Below are positions 24,697 through 32,960 of a DNA stretch of 36,041 bases, one piece after another. The notes below the pieces were generated by a model. The model saw nothing but the letters and a program-made list of their open reading frames with translations. It had not been told where the DNA came from and searched no databases. Within the stretch, counting starts at the first letter, position 1, and every line of letters begins with the position of its first letter. The position numbers and the translations under genes are program-made. The stretch comes from Deltaproteobacteria bacterium (GTDB lineage Bacteria; Desulfobacterota; Dissulfuribacteria; Dissulfuribacterales; QOAL01). The stretch lies in contig JAJRZR010000108.1 of assembly GCA_024275145.1 (NCBI GenBank), positions 1-36,041 on the forward strand, read 5' to 3'.

Positions 24697-25469
24697 TGCC
24701 CTCTCTTGATCGTTATAGGAGGCAGATGGATCTGCCTGGATGGGGAAAGGATGCCCAGGAGAGGCTTGGTCGTTCCCGGGTACTGGTGGCCGGCCTGGGA
24801 GGTCTGGGATCGGCTGTTGCCACGAACCTCGTACTGGCAGGGGTAGGAAAGATACGTATCTGTGATGCCGATACGGTAGATATTACGAACCTGAACAGGC
24901 AGTTTCTCCACAGCGAGGGGAGCATAGGCTCCCACAAGACCCGTTCTGCCATGGAGACCCTGGCTGCACTCAATTCAGGGGTAGAGATAGAGCCTGTTTT
25001 TTCATATATAGACTCCGGTAACGTTGCAGAGATAGCCAGCGGGGTATCCATAATAGTCGACTGTCTGGACAACTTCGAGGGTCGCTACGTCTTGAACCGT
25101 TGGGCCGTAGAGGCAGGCATCCCGTTGGTCCACGGGGCGGTTTGGGGCCTTGAGGGTAGGGTTACATTCATAGCACCGCCGTATACCCCGTGTCTTGCTT
25201 GTATCTTCCCCGCCGCGCCGCCTGGAGGCAGTGTGCCAGTCCTCGGTGCCGCCTCCTGTGCCATTGGTAGTCTTCAGGCCATGGAGACCGTAAAGTATAT
25301 CGTCGGTACAGGCCGTCTCCTGAAGGGGCGTATGTTCATATTTGATGGTTCTACCATGCGTTTTTGTGAGCTTGAGCTTGAAAGAAATCCACTGTGCCCT
25401 GTGTGCGGCAAGGTTGGACATGGTGGAAGCAGGCCGCTGAATGGATCCTGCAAGGCCCCTCCTGATTGA
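24693..25469 (+). CDS. ThiF/MoeB-family E1-like adenylyltransferase
   Basis: The 258-residue protein has the E1 layout: RYRRQMDLPGWGKDAQERL, nucleotide loop VAGLGGLGSAVATNL, DADTVDITNLNRQFLHSEGS, DCLDNFEGRYVLNRWAVE, and the helix GSLQAMETVKYIVG. Zinc-binding Cys pairs are visible as CLAC and CPVC. It would adenylate the C-terminal Gly of the MoaD/ThiS protein of the same operon. It overlaps the dehydrogenase gene by four bases. At its 3' end it overlaps the HEPN gene of the nif operon tail to tail by 119 bases, including the part that encodes the second CPVC pair, so its C-terminus is real on family grounds. Confidence 0.85.
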   Translation: MMPSLDRYRRQMDLPGWGKDAQERLGRSRVLVAGLGGLGSAVATNLVLAGVGKIRICDADTVDITNLNRQFLHSEGSIGSHKTRSAMETLAALNSGVEIEPVFSYIDSGNVAEIASGVSIIVDCLDNFEGRYVLNRWAVEAGIPLVHGAVWGLEGRVTFIAPPYTPCLACIFPAAPPGGSVPVLGAASCAIGSLQAMETVKYIVGTGRLLKGRMFIFDGSTMRFCELELERNPLCPVCGKVGHGGSRPLNGSCKAPPD

Positions 25470-25875
25470 AGATTTTCAAGGCAACGAAACACTTGATCTG
25501 CCTACCGATGGCCAGTATTTCCTCTACGTCTTTGGGTGTCGGGATCCTTCTCCTGTAATCGGATAGGCTGCATATATCCTGGAACGAATCTATATAGTCC
25601 AGCTTCTCGGCAAGCTCAGGCCTGATCTCCACATATTTTTTTGCAGATCTTTGCAGGTCGTGCATAGTGTGGTTTTCAGCAAGGTCTCCGTGATACATGA
25701 TCAGGGCCATGAGAAATTTTTCAATGGCCATGGCGGTAAGGTTGTATATGATCTCAGGCAGGAAGACATCGGGCCGCTTTGCCGCCCCGTTTCTTGCCGC
25801 GCGTAGATAACTTGTACCCTGGTCGAAAAATTCCTCGTATTCCCCCTTGGATTCCAGGTGGTGAAAGCTGTCCAT
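25351..25875 (-). CDS. HEPN-domain protein at the end of the nif operon
   Basis: This is a 174-residue protein. Residues about 12-135 fit the HEPN four-helix bundle, with the signature AIEKFLMALIMYHGDLAENH and HDLQRSAKKYVEI. The exact RX4-6H ribonuclease motif is not evident, so it may be a binding rather than nuclease member. The last 35-40 residues (after KCFVALKIFN) are Cys/His-rich but lie opposite the ThiF coding frame and may be incidental tail sequence. It begins 45 bases after nifK behind a hairpin, with CCGGAG as ribosome-binding site. Role in nitrogen fixation is inferred from position only. Confidence 0.6.
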   Translation of the reverse strand: MDSFHHLESKGEYEEFFDQGTSYLRAARNGAAKRPDVFLPEIIYNLTAMAIEKFLMALIMYHGDLAENHTMHDLQRSAKKYVEIRPELAEKLDYIDSFQDICSLSDYRRRIPTPKDVEEILAIGRQIKCFVALKIFNQEGPCRIHSAACFHHVQPCRTQGTVDFFQAQAHKNAW

Positions 25876-25889
25876 AGTTTTCTCCGGTT

Positions 25890-25911
25890 GGGGGAGCAGT
25901 TTCCCTCCCCC
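25890..25911 (-). other. GC hairpin between nifK and the HEPN gene
   Basis: Seven perfect G-C rich pairs, GGGGGAG at 25890-25896 with CTCCCCC at 25905-25911, and an eight-base loop lie directly after the nifK stop. No T-run follows on the minus strand. The probable role is to protect the 3' end of a processed nif message and lower the yield of the HEPN gene. Confidence 0.5.
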
Positions 25912-25920
25912 CGTTTCTGT

Positions 25921-27300
25921 TTACATTACTAGTTCAAAGTGTTCATCAGGATCATCCCGGTCCTTTCGATCCAGGATGGCACCTACCATCTTCTCAAGCA
26001 GTCTCATGGCGCCCGCGTATCCTACCGTGGGAAAGTAGCTATGCCCTATACGGTCCAGTATAGGGAAGCCGAAGCGGACAAAGGGGATATCCTCTGCCCG
26101 GGCGATGTATTTGCCGTAGACGTTACCTATCAGCAGATCGACAGGCGAGTTCTTTATCCACTGGTGCATGAGGAAGAGATCCGCTGCAGACCTTACGTTC
26201 ACATCCGGCACGGTGTCCTTCAATAAGGCCTTTATCCTACGTTCAAATTTTTTTCCTGGGGTGCCGGTAATGACGTGTACCGGTTTCATGCCCAGGTCCT
26301 TTACGAACTCTGTCATGGAGATCAGGTGGTCCGGGTCCCCGAAGAGGGCGACCTTCCTGCCGTAGAGATACTGGAGCATATCGGTCATTATGTCCACCAC
26401 ACGTCCCCGGTCGTCGGTAATGGAGGCCGGTGGCTCCTTCCCTGTTATGTCGATGGCCGCCTGGATGAAACGGTCCGTGGCAGAGATCCCGATGGGAAGA
26501 TCAAGGAGTTCATACGAGACCCCGCACTTTCGTTCAAGCTCGATGGCCGCATCTTCGCTTGCAAAGCCTCCCAGGGCCAGGGTGGCGGCCGCCTCACCCG
26601 TGTCCCTAAGCTCCTTTGTGGTGACCCCTCCCTTGGGGTAAAGCTCGAGCCTGCCCCTTTGAGGGGCATCCAGCACGTCAGAGGTGTCAGGGAATACCAC
26701 GGATTTTATGCCCATTTCGGCGGAGAGCCTCTTTATCTCCCTCATGTCGGAGGGCTCCACGTAGCCTGGGATTATGTTGATCAGCTCCCTTGTTTCTCCA
26801 TTTTCCCTGGAAAAATACCTGACCATGGACCTGGTCATGTTAGAAAAACCGGTTACATGGGAACCGACGAAACTCGGGGTGTTGGTGTGGATGACGGTCT
26901 TGCCCTTTGGTATGATCCCGTCTTCTGCTGCCTTCTTTATGAGGCTTGGAAGGTCGTCACCTATGGTTTCAGAAAGGCACGTGGTATGTACTGCCACTAC
27001 CTCCGGATCGTATACGGTGAACATGGTCTTCAATGCCTGCCGCAGGTTTGCCCCACCTCCAAATACAGCCGCCCCTTCCGTAAAGGAACTGGTGGCAGCC
27101 ATGATCGGTTCTTTGTAGTGCCTGGTCAGGTGGCTCCTGTGGTATGCGCAGCAGCCCTGACTCCCGTGGCTGTGGGGAAGGCAGCCGTGTATCCCCAGGG
27201 ATGCATACATGGCGCCTATGGGCTGGCAGGTCTTCGCAGGATTTATCCTGAGCGCCTTCCTCTTTGTAATTTCTTTGGGTGTAAGATCCAGCATGGTCAT
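25921..27300 (-). CDS. nifK: Nitrogenase MoFe protein beta subunit
   Basis: The 459-residue protein pairs with NifD to form the alpha2beta2 component that reduces N2. P-cluster ligands are in place: Cys25 (NPAKTCQPIGA), Cys50 (GSQGCCAYHRSHLTRHYKEP) and Cys108 (VHTTCLSETIGDDL). It lacks the N-terminal extension of the well-known aerobic-type NifK (about 520 residues), as is normal for the cluster III enzymes of strict anaerobes. The GSHVTGFSNM segment, which shapes the P-cluster side, is also present. It starts 14 bases after nifD, so expression is stoichiometric from one message. No nifE follows it; instead a hairpin and the HEPN gene. Confidence 0.95.
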   Translation of the reverse strand: MTMLDLTPKEITKRKALRINPAKTCQPIGAMYASLGIHGCLPHSHGSQGCCAYHRSHLTRHYKEPIMAATSSFTEGAAVFGGGANLRQALKTMFTVYDPEVVAVHTTCLSETIGDDLPSLIKKAAEDGIIPKGKTVIHTNTPSFVGSHVTGFSNMTRSMVRYFSRENGETRELINIIPGYVEPSDMREIKRLSAEMGIKSVVFPDTSDVLDAPQRGRLELYPKGGVTTKELRDTGEAAATLALGGFASEDAAIELERKCGVSYELLDLPIGISATDRFIQAAIDITGKEPPASITDDRGRVVDIMTDMLQYLYGRKVALFGDPDHLISMTEFVKDLGMKPVHVITGTPGKKFERRIKALLKDTVPDVNVRSAADLFLMHQWIKNSPVDLLIGNVYGKYIARAEDIPFVRFGFPILDRIGHSYFPTVGYAGAMRLLEKMVGAILDRKDRDDPDEHFELVM

Positions 27301-27314
27301 TGCTCTCCTTCTCT

Positions 27315-28940
27315 TTATACTTTGTTGGGCACCGCCTTGAGCAGTGGTGTCTTCTCCCAGGGGGCAGTAATCATGGACCAGGCCGGGCTGTTTACCAGCA
27401 TGTCGATCTCCCTTGCGAAGTTGACTGCGCCCTCATAGCCGGCATAGGGTCCGCTATAGTCGTAGCTGTGAAGCTGTTTGGACGGAACCCCCATCTTCTG
27501 TATGACGTATTTGTCCTTGATGCCAGAGCAGACTATGTCTGGTTTCAGGGTCTCGATAAGCCTTTCAAGCTCGAAGTGGCTTATATCATCCACCACTATA
27601 CTGCCCTTTTCCATGTCCGGTATCATGCCTTCATAGTTGTCTATGAGGCCCTTCCTTTTGAGTTCTTCGAGCACCTCCGGGGATTTTCTGGGGCGATACC
27701 TTTCAGGGTCAGGTCGGACTTCTATCTCGGGTATATTCTTGCTGTCTGCATCCAGCTTCAGGTTGGGAAGCACCTGCCTGCCCTCGTAGTCGTCCCGGTG
27801 GCCGAATTCATATCCGGCGACCACGGTCTTCATGCCAAGGTCACGGAATAGATCCTGGTAGTGATGGGCCCTGGAGCCTCCCACGAAGAGAAAGGCCGTC
27901 TTGCCATCGAGGCGTTCCCTATGGGGCTCGATGCCCTTCAAGGCCCTTTCTTCCTCCTCGGCTATGACCTTTTCCACCCTTTCGGTGAGGGCAGGATCAT
28001 CAAAGAATTGGGCAATCTTTCTGAGGCTCTTTGACATGGCCTTGACACCTATGAAATTCACCTTGATCCACGGGATTCCATAGGCGGTCTCCATCATCTC
28101 TGCCATGTAGTTTATGGAGCGGTGGCATTGAACCAGGTTTAGGCTGGCCATGTGGGCACGGCGCATCTCGTCGTAGGAGCCGTTACCACTGAAGGTAGAC
28201 ATAACCTTTATGCCACAGCGTTCAAGAACCCGTTCTATCTCCCATGCGTCTCCGCCGATGTTGTATTCCCCGAGGCAATTTACCGTAAAGCCCTCTTCTT
28301 CGATGTCATCCTTGCCCACCACCTTTTCAAAGAGTCCATTGTTGGCTATGTGGTGGCCAGCAGATTGACTCACCCCGCGGTAGCCTTCGCAGTTGAAGGC
28401 GATTATGTCTATGCCCAGTTTTTCGGACATCATCTTTGCGACGTGTTGGATATCGTCTCCTATAAGCCCCACCGGGCAGGTGGCGTGTATGCTTACGGCC
28501 TTTGGGTGGAAGATCTCGTATGCCTCTTCTACCGCAGCCATGAGCTTCTTTTCCCCGCCGAAGATGATGTTTTCCTCCTGCATGTCCGTTGAGAAGCAGT
28601 ATTGGAGGTAGTTCTGGCCGTCCTCACGGGCCTTGCCAAGGTTGCGTCTGGTCATCCAGGAATAGTAAGAGCAGCCTATGGGCCCGTGCACTATGTGAAC
28701 CATGTCTACGATAGGGCCGATGACCACGCCCTTACAGCCTGCATAACAGCAGCCTCTCTGGGTGATGATGCCCGGTACCGTCCTCACGTTGGCCTGGATC
28801 TGTTGGGGTTCGTCAGGGTTTCGTACCAGCATGTGGTTTCGCCTTTTCCTGGCCACCTTGGTGGGGTAGCTCCTGACTATCTCCTCCAGCAGATCCTCTG
28901 GATTTATTCTGGATATGTTGGATAGGGCCTGTTCACTCAT
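27315..28940 (-). CDS. nifD: Nitrogenase MoFe protein alpha subunit
   Basis: This is a 541-residue protein. P-cluster Cys64 (RGCCYAGCKG), Cys90 (HGPIGCSYYSW) and Cys155 (HATCPVGLIGDD) are present, as are the FeMo-cofactor ligands Cys272 (LVQCHRSINY) and His491 (QLHSYDYSGPYAG); Gln192 and His196 (VSQSAGHH) near the cofactor are also kept. Relative to the Azotobacter enzyme there is an insertion of about 50 residues at 388-440, a hallmark of cluster III NifD from anaerobes such as Desulfovibrio and Clostridium. No delta subunit gene is nearby and the sequence lacks the V/Fe-only features, so it is a Mo nitrogenase. Follows nifI2 by 13 bases. Confidence 0.96.
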   Translation of the reverse strand: MSEQALSNISRINPEDLLEEIVRSYPTKVARKRRNHMLVRNPDEPQQIQANVRTVPGIITQRGCCYAGCKGVVIGPIVDMVHIVHGPIGCSYYSWMTRRNLGKAREDGQNYLQYCFSTDMQEENIIFGGEKKLMAAVEEAYEIFHPKAVSIHATCPVGLIGDDIQHVAKMMSEKLGIDIIAFNCEGYRGVSQSAGHHIANNGLFEKVVGKDDIEEEGFTVNCLGEYNIGGDAWEIERVLERCGIKVMSTFSGNGSYDEMRRAHMASLNLVQCHRSINYMAEMMETAYGIPWIKVNFIGVKAMSKSLRKIAQFFDDPALTERVEKVIAEEEERALKGIEPHRERLDGKTAFLFVGGSRAHHYQDLFRDLGMKTVVAGYEFGHRDDYEGRQVLPNLKLDADSKNIPEIEVRPDPERYRPRKSPEVLEELKRKGLIDNYEGMIPDMEKGSIVVDDISHFELERLIETLKPDIVCSGIKDKYVIQKMGVPSKQLHSYDYSGPYAGYEGAVNFAREIDMLVNSPAWSMITAPWEKTPLLKAVPNKV

Positions 28941-28953
28941 AGCTTCCTCCTTC

Positions 28954-29349
28954 CTATTTGTTCATCTCATCGATGGCCGTCTCACCGGTCTCGCCGGTCC
29001 TTACCCTGGCCACATCGGAGACCGGAAGCACGAAGATCTTTCCGTCACCCGGGTTGCCGGTCTGGTTGGCCCCGATGATTGTCTCTACCGCGGCCTGCAC
29101 CCGCTTCTCCGGCACTACCAGGCTGAGCATCCGCTTCGGCATGAGCCTTGGCCCCATGGCTATGAGGGACAGGGCATCGGCACTATCCTCAGGGGATTCG
29201 GATATCGCCTGGACGTATTCCTTGTCCAGTGCCTTCTTACCCCTACCCATCACCTTGCAGGCGGTAAAGGCAGGAAATCCCGCTTCCACCAGGGCCTTTT
29301 TGGTGGCATTTATCTTGTTCATGCGTATTATTGCCATTACTTCCTTCAT
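28954..29349 (-). CDS. nifI2: PII-like nitrogenase regulator NifI2
   Basis: The protein has about 131 residues starting at the ATG at 29349, which follows the nifI1 stop by one base; a longer frame reading back into nifI1 is not the real start. MKEVMAIIRMNKINATKKAL, FTACKVMGRGKKA and the C-terminal TGNPGDGKIFVLPVSDVARVRTGE are typical of the PII fold with the B and C loops. It has the long, poorly conserved T-loop region (about residues 38-75) seen in NifI2. Together with NifI1 it binds the MoFe protein and blocks nitrogenase in an ATP/ADP and 2-oxoglutarate dependent way, the post-translational ammonium switch of methanogens and many anaerobes. Confidence 0.92.
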   Translation of the reverse strand: MKEVMAIIRMNKINATKKALVEAGFPAFTACKVMGRGKKALDKEYVQAISESPEDSADALSLIAMGPRLMPKRMLSLVVPEKRVQAAVETIIGANQTGNPGDGKIFVLPVSDVARVRTGETGETAIDEMNK

Positions 29350-29350
29350 A

Positions 29351-29677
29351 TCAGGCCTCCCTGGTGCCGCTGCTGACGGTGTAGACCTCATCGACGGTGG
29401 ATACGAAGATCTTTCCATCCCCGAAGGCGCCCTTTTCACCTGTTCTGGCGCTGTCCAGGATGGCCCTTATCACAAGATCCTTCTCCTCGTCAGGCACCAC
29501 CGTGATAAGCATTTCCTTCGGAAGCTCATCATAGGTGACGTTGCCCACCTTGAGCCCCCTCTGTTTGCCACGTCCAAAGACCTCCATCTTCGTAATTGCC
29601 GGATAACCTGCATCGAGAAGCGCTGACATTACCTCTGATGTCTTTTCCGGGCGTACAATCGCTCTGACCATTATCAT
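29351..29677 (-). CDS. nifI1: PII-like nitrogenase regulator NifI1
   Basis: The 108-residue protein is a PII fold beginning MIMVRAIVRPEKTSEVMSAL, with MEVFGRGKQRGLKVGNVTYD in the T-loop and the nucleotide-binding C-terminal block TGEKGAFGDGKIFVSTVDEV. The start has GGAGG eight bases upstream. The T-loop lacks the uridylylated Tyr context of GlnB, as usual in NifI1. It lies 100 bases after nifH, behind a nested hairpin, and is followed by nifI2 after one base. The pair gives direct switch-off of nitrogenase and makes DraT/DraG-type control less necessary. Confidence 0.93.
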   Translation of the reverse strand: MIMVRAIVRPEKTSEVMSALLDAGYPAITKMEVFGRGKQRGLKVGNVTYDELPKEMLITVVPDEEKDLVIRAILDSARTGEKGAFGDGKIFVSTVDEVYTVSSGTREA

Positions 29678-29698
29678 GTGAAGTTCCTCCTTTTTTGT

Positions 29699-29771
29699 CC
29701 GAAATGCCGCCCTTACCAGGGTTGTTTCATGCCCTGGGCTCGCACGATGGGCCGGGCGGCCGAAGTTTCGG
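29699..29771 (-). other. Nested nifH-nifI1 intergenic hairpin
   Basis: Three perfect stems are stacked: CCGAAA (29699-29704) with TTTCGG (29766-29771), GCCGCCC (29706-29712) with GGGCGGC (29754-29760), and CCAGGG (29716-29721) with CCCTGG (29732-29737). The element starts seven bases after the nifH stop and ends thirteen bases before the nifI1 ribosome-binding site. No T-run follows on the minus strand, so it is not an intrinsic terminator. It probably stabilises a processed nifH message so that Fe protein is made in excess over NifDK. Confidence 0.65.
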
Positions 29772-29777
29772 GATGTG

Positions 29778-30629
<852 letters not shown>

Positions 30630-30701
30630 TCAACCTCCGCGGCCTCTACCCGCATAGGATGAAAATCCGGGCCGTTTCAGGTTCGTTGGTGTGCTATACA
30701 T

Positions 30702-30717
30702 GGCAAGGCCCGTGCCA
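30702..30717 (-). promoter_or_regulatory. Sigma-54 (-24/-12) promoter of nifH
   Basis: The minus strand reads TGGCACGGGCCTTGCC, preceded by C. It keeps the invariant GG at -24 and GC at -12 with the correct spacing of the consensus YTGGCACG-N4-TTGC. The predicted start of transcription is near 30691, giving a leader of about 88 bases before nifH. Confidence 0.88.
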
Positions 30718-30745
30718 GCACGGAAGATATGCAGGCGATGAGAAT

Positions 30746-30758
30746 TAACAGTTTGATA
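30746..30758 (-). promoter_or_regulatory. IHF-like binding site in the nifH promoter
   Basis: The minus strand reads TATCAAACTGTTA, a full match to the IHF consensus WATCAANNNNTTR. It lies about 30 bases upstream of the -24 element, where IHF usually bends nifH promoter DNA between the activator site and the polymerase. The surrounding DNA is AT-rich. Confidence 0.55.
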
Positions 30759-30822
30759 TTAAAGAGGTTTAGCCTAGAACAAAGGGTGTGGTGGGATTGA
30801 TGAGGAAACAAAAATGTAGCTC

Positions 30823-30836
30823 TTGTTTTGAAACAA
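30823..30836. promoter_or_regulatory. Dyad at the expected activator-site position
   Basis: TTGTTT and AAACAA are inverted around a two-base centre, about 130-145 bases upstream of the predicted nifH start. A canonical NifA site (TGT-N10-ACA) was not found between the promoter and about 30910, so this dyad is a candidate non-canonical activator site in the nifH-nifA intergenic region (30603-31162). I found no clear promoter for nifA itself in that region. Confidence 0.35.
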
Positions 30837-31095
30837 AGATTACAAAAAAGTAAATATCATGAATTGCAGGGCAGAATATCCAAGTTGATTATATGTTACA
30901 TATTTGTAAAATAGGGCTCACTTTTTCGCTAATGATACTTCAATTTTGTAAGTTAGTCTGATTTATCTGCGGTTGTCTTAGATATATAAAAGCTTATTAT
31001 CTCAATAAGATAGGTCTTAAAAGAAACCTCAAGGGGTATGTGGAATACTATTTGCTTTTGTAGGTAGTGGCTGTCAGCTGCCATGCCCTGTTTGA

Positions 31096-31123
31096 ACAGA
31101 CACGGGTCTGTCTTGCCAGACAG
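31096..31123 (+). promoter_or_regulatory. Two mutually exclusive hairpins in the nifA leader
   Basis: ACAGAC (31096-31101) pairs with GTCTGT (31106-31111) around ACGG. CTGTCT (31108-31113) pairs with AGACAG (31118-31123) around TGCC. The two stems share bases 31108-31111, so only one can form at a time. The element ends about 40 bases before the nifA start codon. It could be a simple RNA switch or repeated operator half-sites. Confidence 0.4.
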
Positions 31124-31162
31124 GCTTGAGGCTTCAATGCTCTTTAAAGAACAGGAAAGAAG

Positions 31163-32755
31163 ATGACCATGGATATCGTTTACCACACGGGCACGAAACA
31201 TCTCGAAGTGCAGGCCATGTACGAAATTGCACAGCTCATAGGCTCTGCCCTTGACCTTGACAAGGCACTGTCAGAGATACTCAGAATCCTTCATGATACC
31301 CTCAAGATGGAAAGGGCCACCCTGGTTTTGCCTGACAAGGATGGGAGCCGTTTGGTTATCAAGGCATCCTATGGAATTACAAGCGAGGAACGCCGTAGGG
31401 GGGTCTACAGGCTGGGTGAGGGCGTGATAGGAAAGATCTTTGAGAGTTGCTATCCCTTTGTCGTACCGGATATCAACAAGGAACCGCTGTTTTTAAACCG
31501 GACTGGTGCCAGGAGGGATCTGTCAAAGGGGACCATATCCTTCATAGGGGTTCCGGTAAAGCTTCTTGATAAGCCGGTCGGCGTATTGACAGTAGATCGT
31601 CTGTTCGGTCCTGACATATCCTTCGAGGAGGATATACGTTTTCTGACCGTGGTGGCCATGTTGATAGGTCAATTTTTGAACCTGCACGAGGCAATAGCAG
31701 ACAAGGAAAGGCTGCTCATAGAGGAGAATCAGACACTGAGGGCAGAGCTGAACAGCCGATATAATCGTCATAACATCATTGGCCAGAGCAAGATAATGCA
31801 GGATGTCTTCAAGTATATCGACAAGGTTGCTGCCAGCCGTGCCACGGTTCTCCTGTTAGGCGAATCCGGTACCGGGAAGGAATTGGTGGCAAGGGCGATC
31901 CACCTTGCAAGCCCCAGGAAGCAGCGTCCCTTCATCAAGGTAAACTGTGCAGCCTTGCCTGACAATCTCCTTGAGAGCGAGTTGCTTGGGCATGAAAAAG
32001 GGGCCTTTACCGGGGCTATAGCTACTAAGAAGGGCCGTTTCGAGCTGGCAGATAGCGGCACCCTGTTCCTGGATGAGATAGGCGAGCTACCCTTGCAATT
32101 GCAGGCTAAGCTGTTGAGGGTCTTGCAGGAGAGCCAGTTCGAAAGGATAGGTGGTACCAGGACCATTACAGTAGATGTCAGGATTATTGCAGCAACCAAT
32201 AGGAGCCTCGAGCAGTGTGTGGCTGCCAATACCTTTAGGGAGGACCTCTACTATCGTCTGAACGTAGTCCCTATCGTGTTACCGCCGCTAAGGGAACGAA
32301 GAGAGGATATCCCCCTGCTGCTGGACCATTTCATGGCACGCAGCAACAAATATCACGGCAGGAGGGTCCGCTTTTCAAGACCTGTGATCGAATTTCTTAC
32401 GGATTACAGATGGCCTGGAAACGTCAGGGAATTGCAGAACCTTGTTGAGCGCCTCGTGATCATGACCGATCGTGATCTGGTCAAGATGACTGATCTGCCT
32501 TCCTCAATGTTGGCTGAACCTGAACCGGAGCCCATGCATGTGAAGGATGCCGGTTCCCATGATGTCCCTGTACGAAGGGTGGGGCCCAGGAGGCATCTTC
32601 GTCGTCTTTACGACATAGAAAGGGCCGAGATAGAAGCTGCTCTCAAAAGACACGGATGGGTCCAGGCAAAGGCTGCCAGGGAACTGGGCCTTACCCAGAG
32701 ACAGATAGGTTATCGTATAAAGAAATACGGCCTGCAACCCCCGGAGTATTATTGA
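31163..32755 (+). CDS. nifA: Sigma-54-dependent nitrogen-fixation activator NifA
   Basis: This is a 530-residue protein. A GAF sensor domain spans about residues 18-175; the AAA+ domain about 203-435 has Walker A GESGTGKE (233-240), the sigma-54 contact loop GAFTGA (280-285), Walker B LFLDEIGE (301-308) and the R-finger region; the C-terminal Fis-type helix-turn-helix is at about 485-523 ([20 protein letters not shown]). The interdomain linker between AAA+ and HTH has no Cys, so the Cys-based oxygen-sensing motif of rhizobial NifA is absent, which suits an anaerobe. No nifL is adjacent. Divergent from nifH across 560 bases. AGGAAAG precedes the ATG. Confidence 0.9.
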   Translation: MTMDIVYHTGTKHLEVQAMYEIAQLIGSALDLDKALSEILRILHDTLKMERATLVLPDKDGSRLVIKASYGITSEERRRGVYRLGEGVIGKIFESCYPFVVPDINKEPLFLNRTGARRDLSKGTISFIGVPVKLLDKPVGVLTVDRLFGPDISFEEDIRFLTVVAMLIGQFLNLHEAIADKERLLIEENQTLRAELNSRYNRHNIIGQSKIMQDVFKYIDKVAASRATVLLLGESGTGKELVARAIHLASPRKQRPFIKVNCAALPDNLLESELLGHEKGAFTGAIATKKGRFELADSGTLFLDEIGELPLQLQAKLLRVLQESQFERIGGTRTITVDVRIIAATNRSLEQCVAANTFREDLYYRLNVVPIVLPPLRERREDIPLLLDHFMARSNKYHGRRVRFSRPVIEFLTDYRWPGNVRELQNLVERLVIMTDRDLVKMTDLPSSMLAEPEPEPMHVKDAGSHDVPVRRVGPRRHLRRLYDIERAEIEAALKRHGWVQAKAARELGLTQRQIGYRIKKYGLQPPEYY

Positions 32756-32960
32756 TTCCATCATATGACGTCGTGTTCGTCATGGCATGAAGACATGGAT
32801 CGATGGTGGGATGTGTCTGCGTGGCAAAAAGCGTCCTGGTTTTGAACGGGAATAGTTGCGTTTTCATGGATCCCTGATAGGGTAAGGCTATGGCCAATGC
32901 CAGTATCCATTGAGGATAGCAATTTGACTCACCAATCCTTCCCGTCTACCATCATATTTT

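Noticed and set aside
25890-25911. Intrinsic terminator after nifK
   Set aside because: The stem is strong but is not followed by a T-run on the nif strand, so it is better read as an mRNA-stabilising hairpin.
26275-27438. Long + strand open frame of 387 codons opposite nifK/nifD
   Set aside because: It is antisense to two unmistakable nitrogenase genes, has no family signature, and its composition mirrors the codon bias of the real strand.
25921-28940. Alternative (V or Fe-only) nitrogenase
   Set aside because: There is no delta subunit gene (vnfG/anfG) between the two subunit genes, and NifD has the long cluster III insertion and Mo-type ligand contexts.
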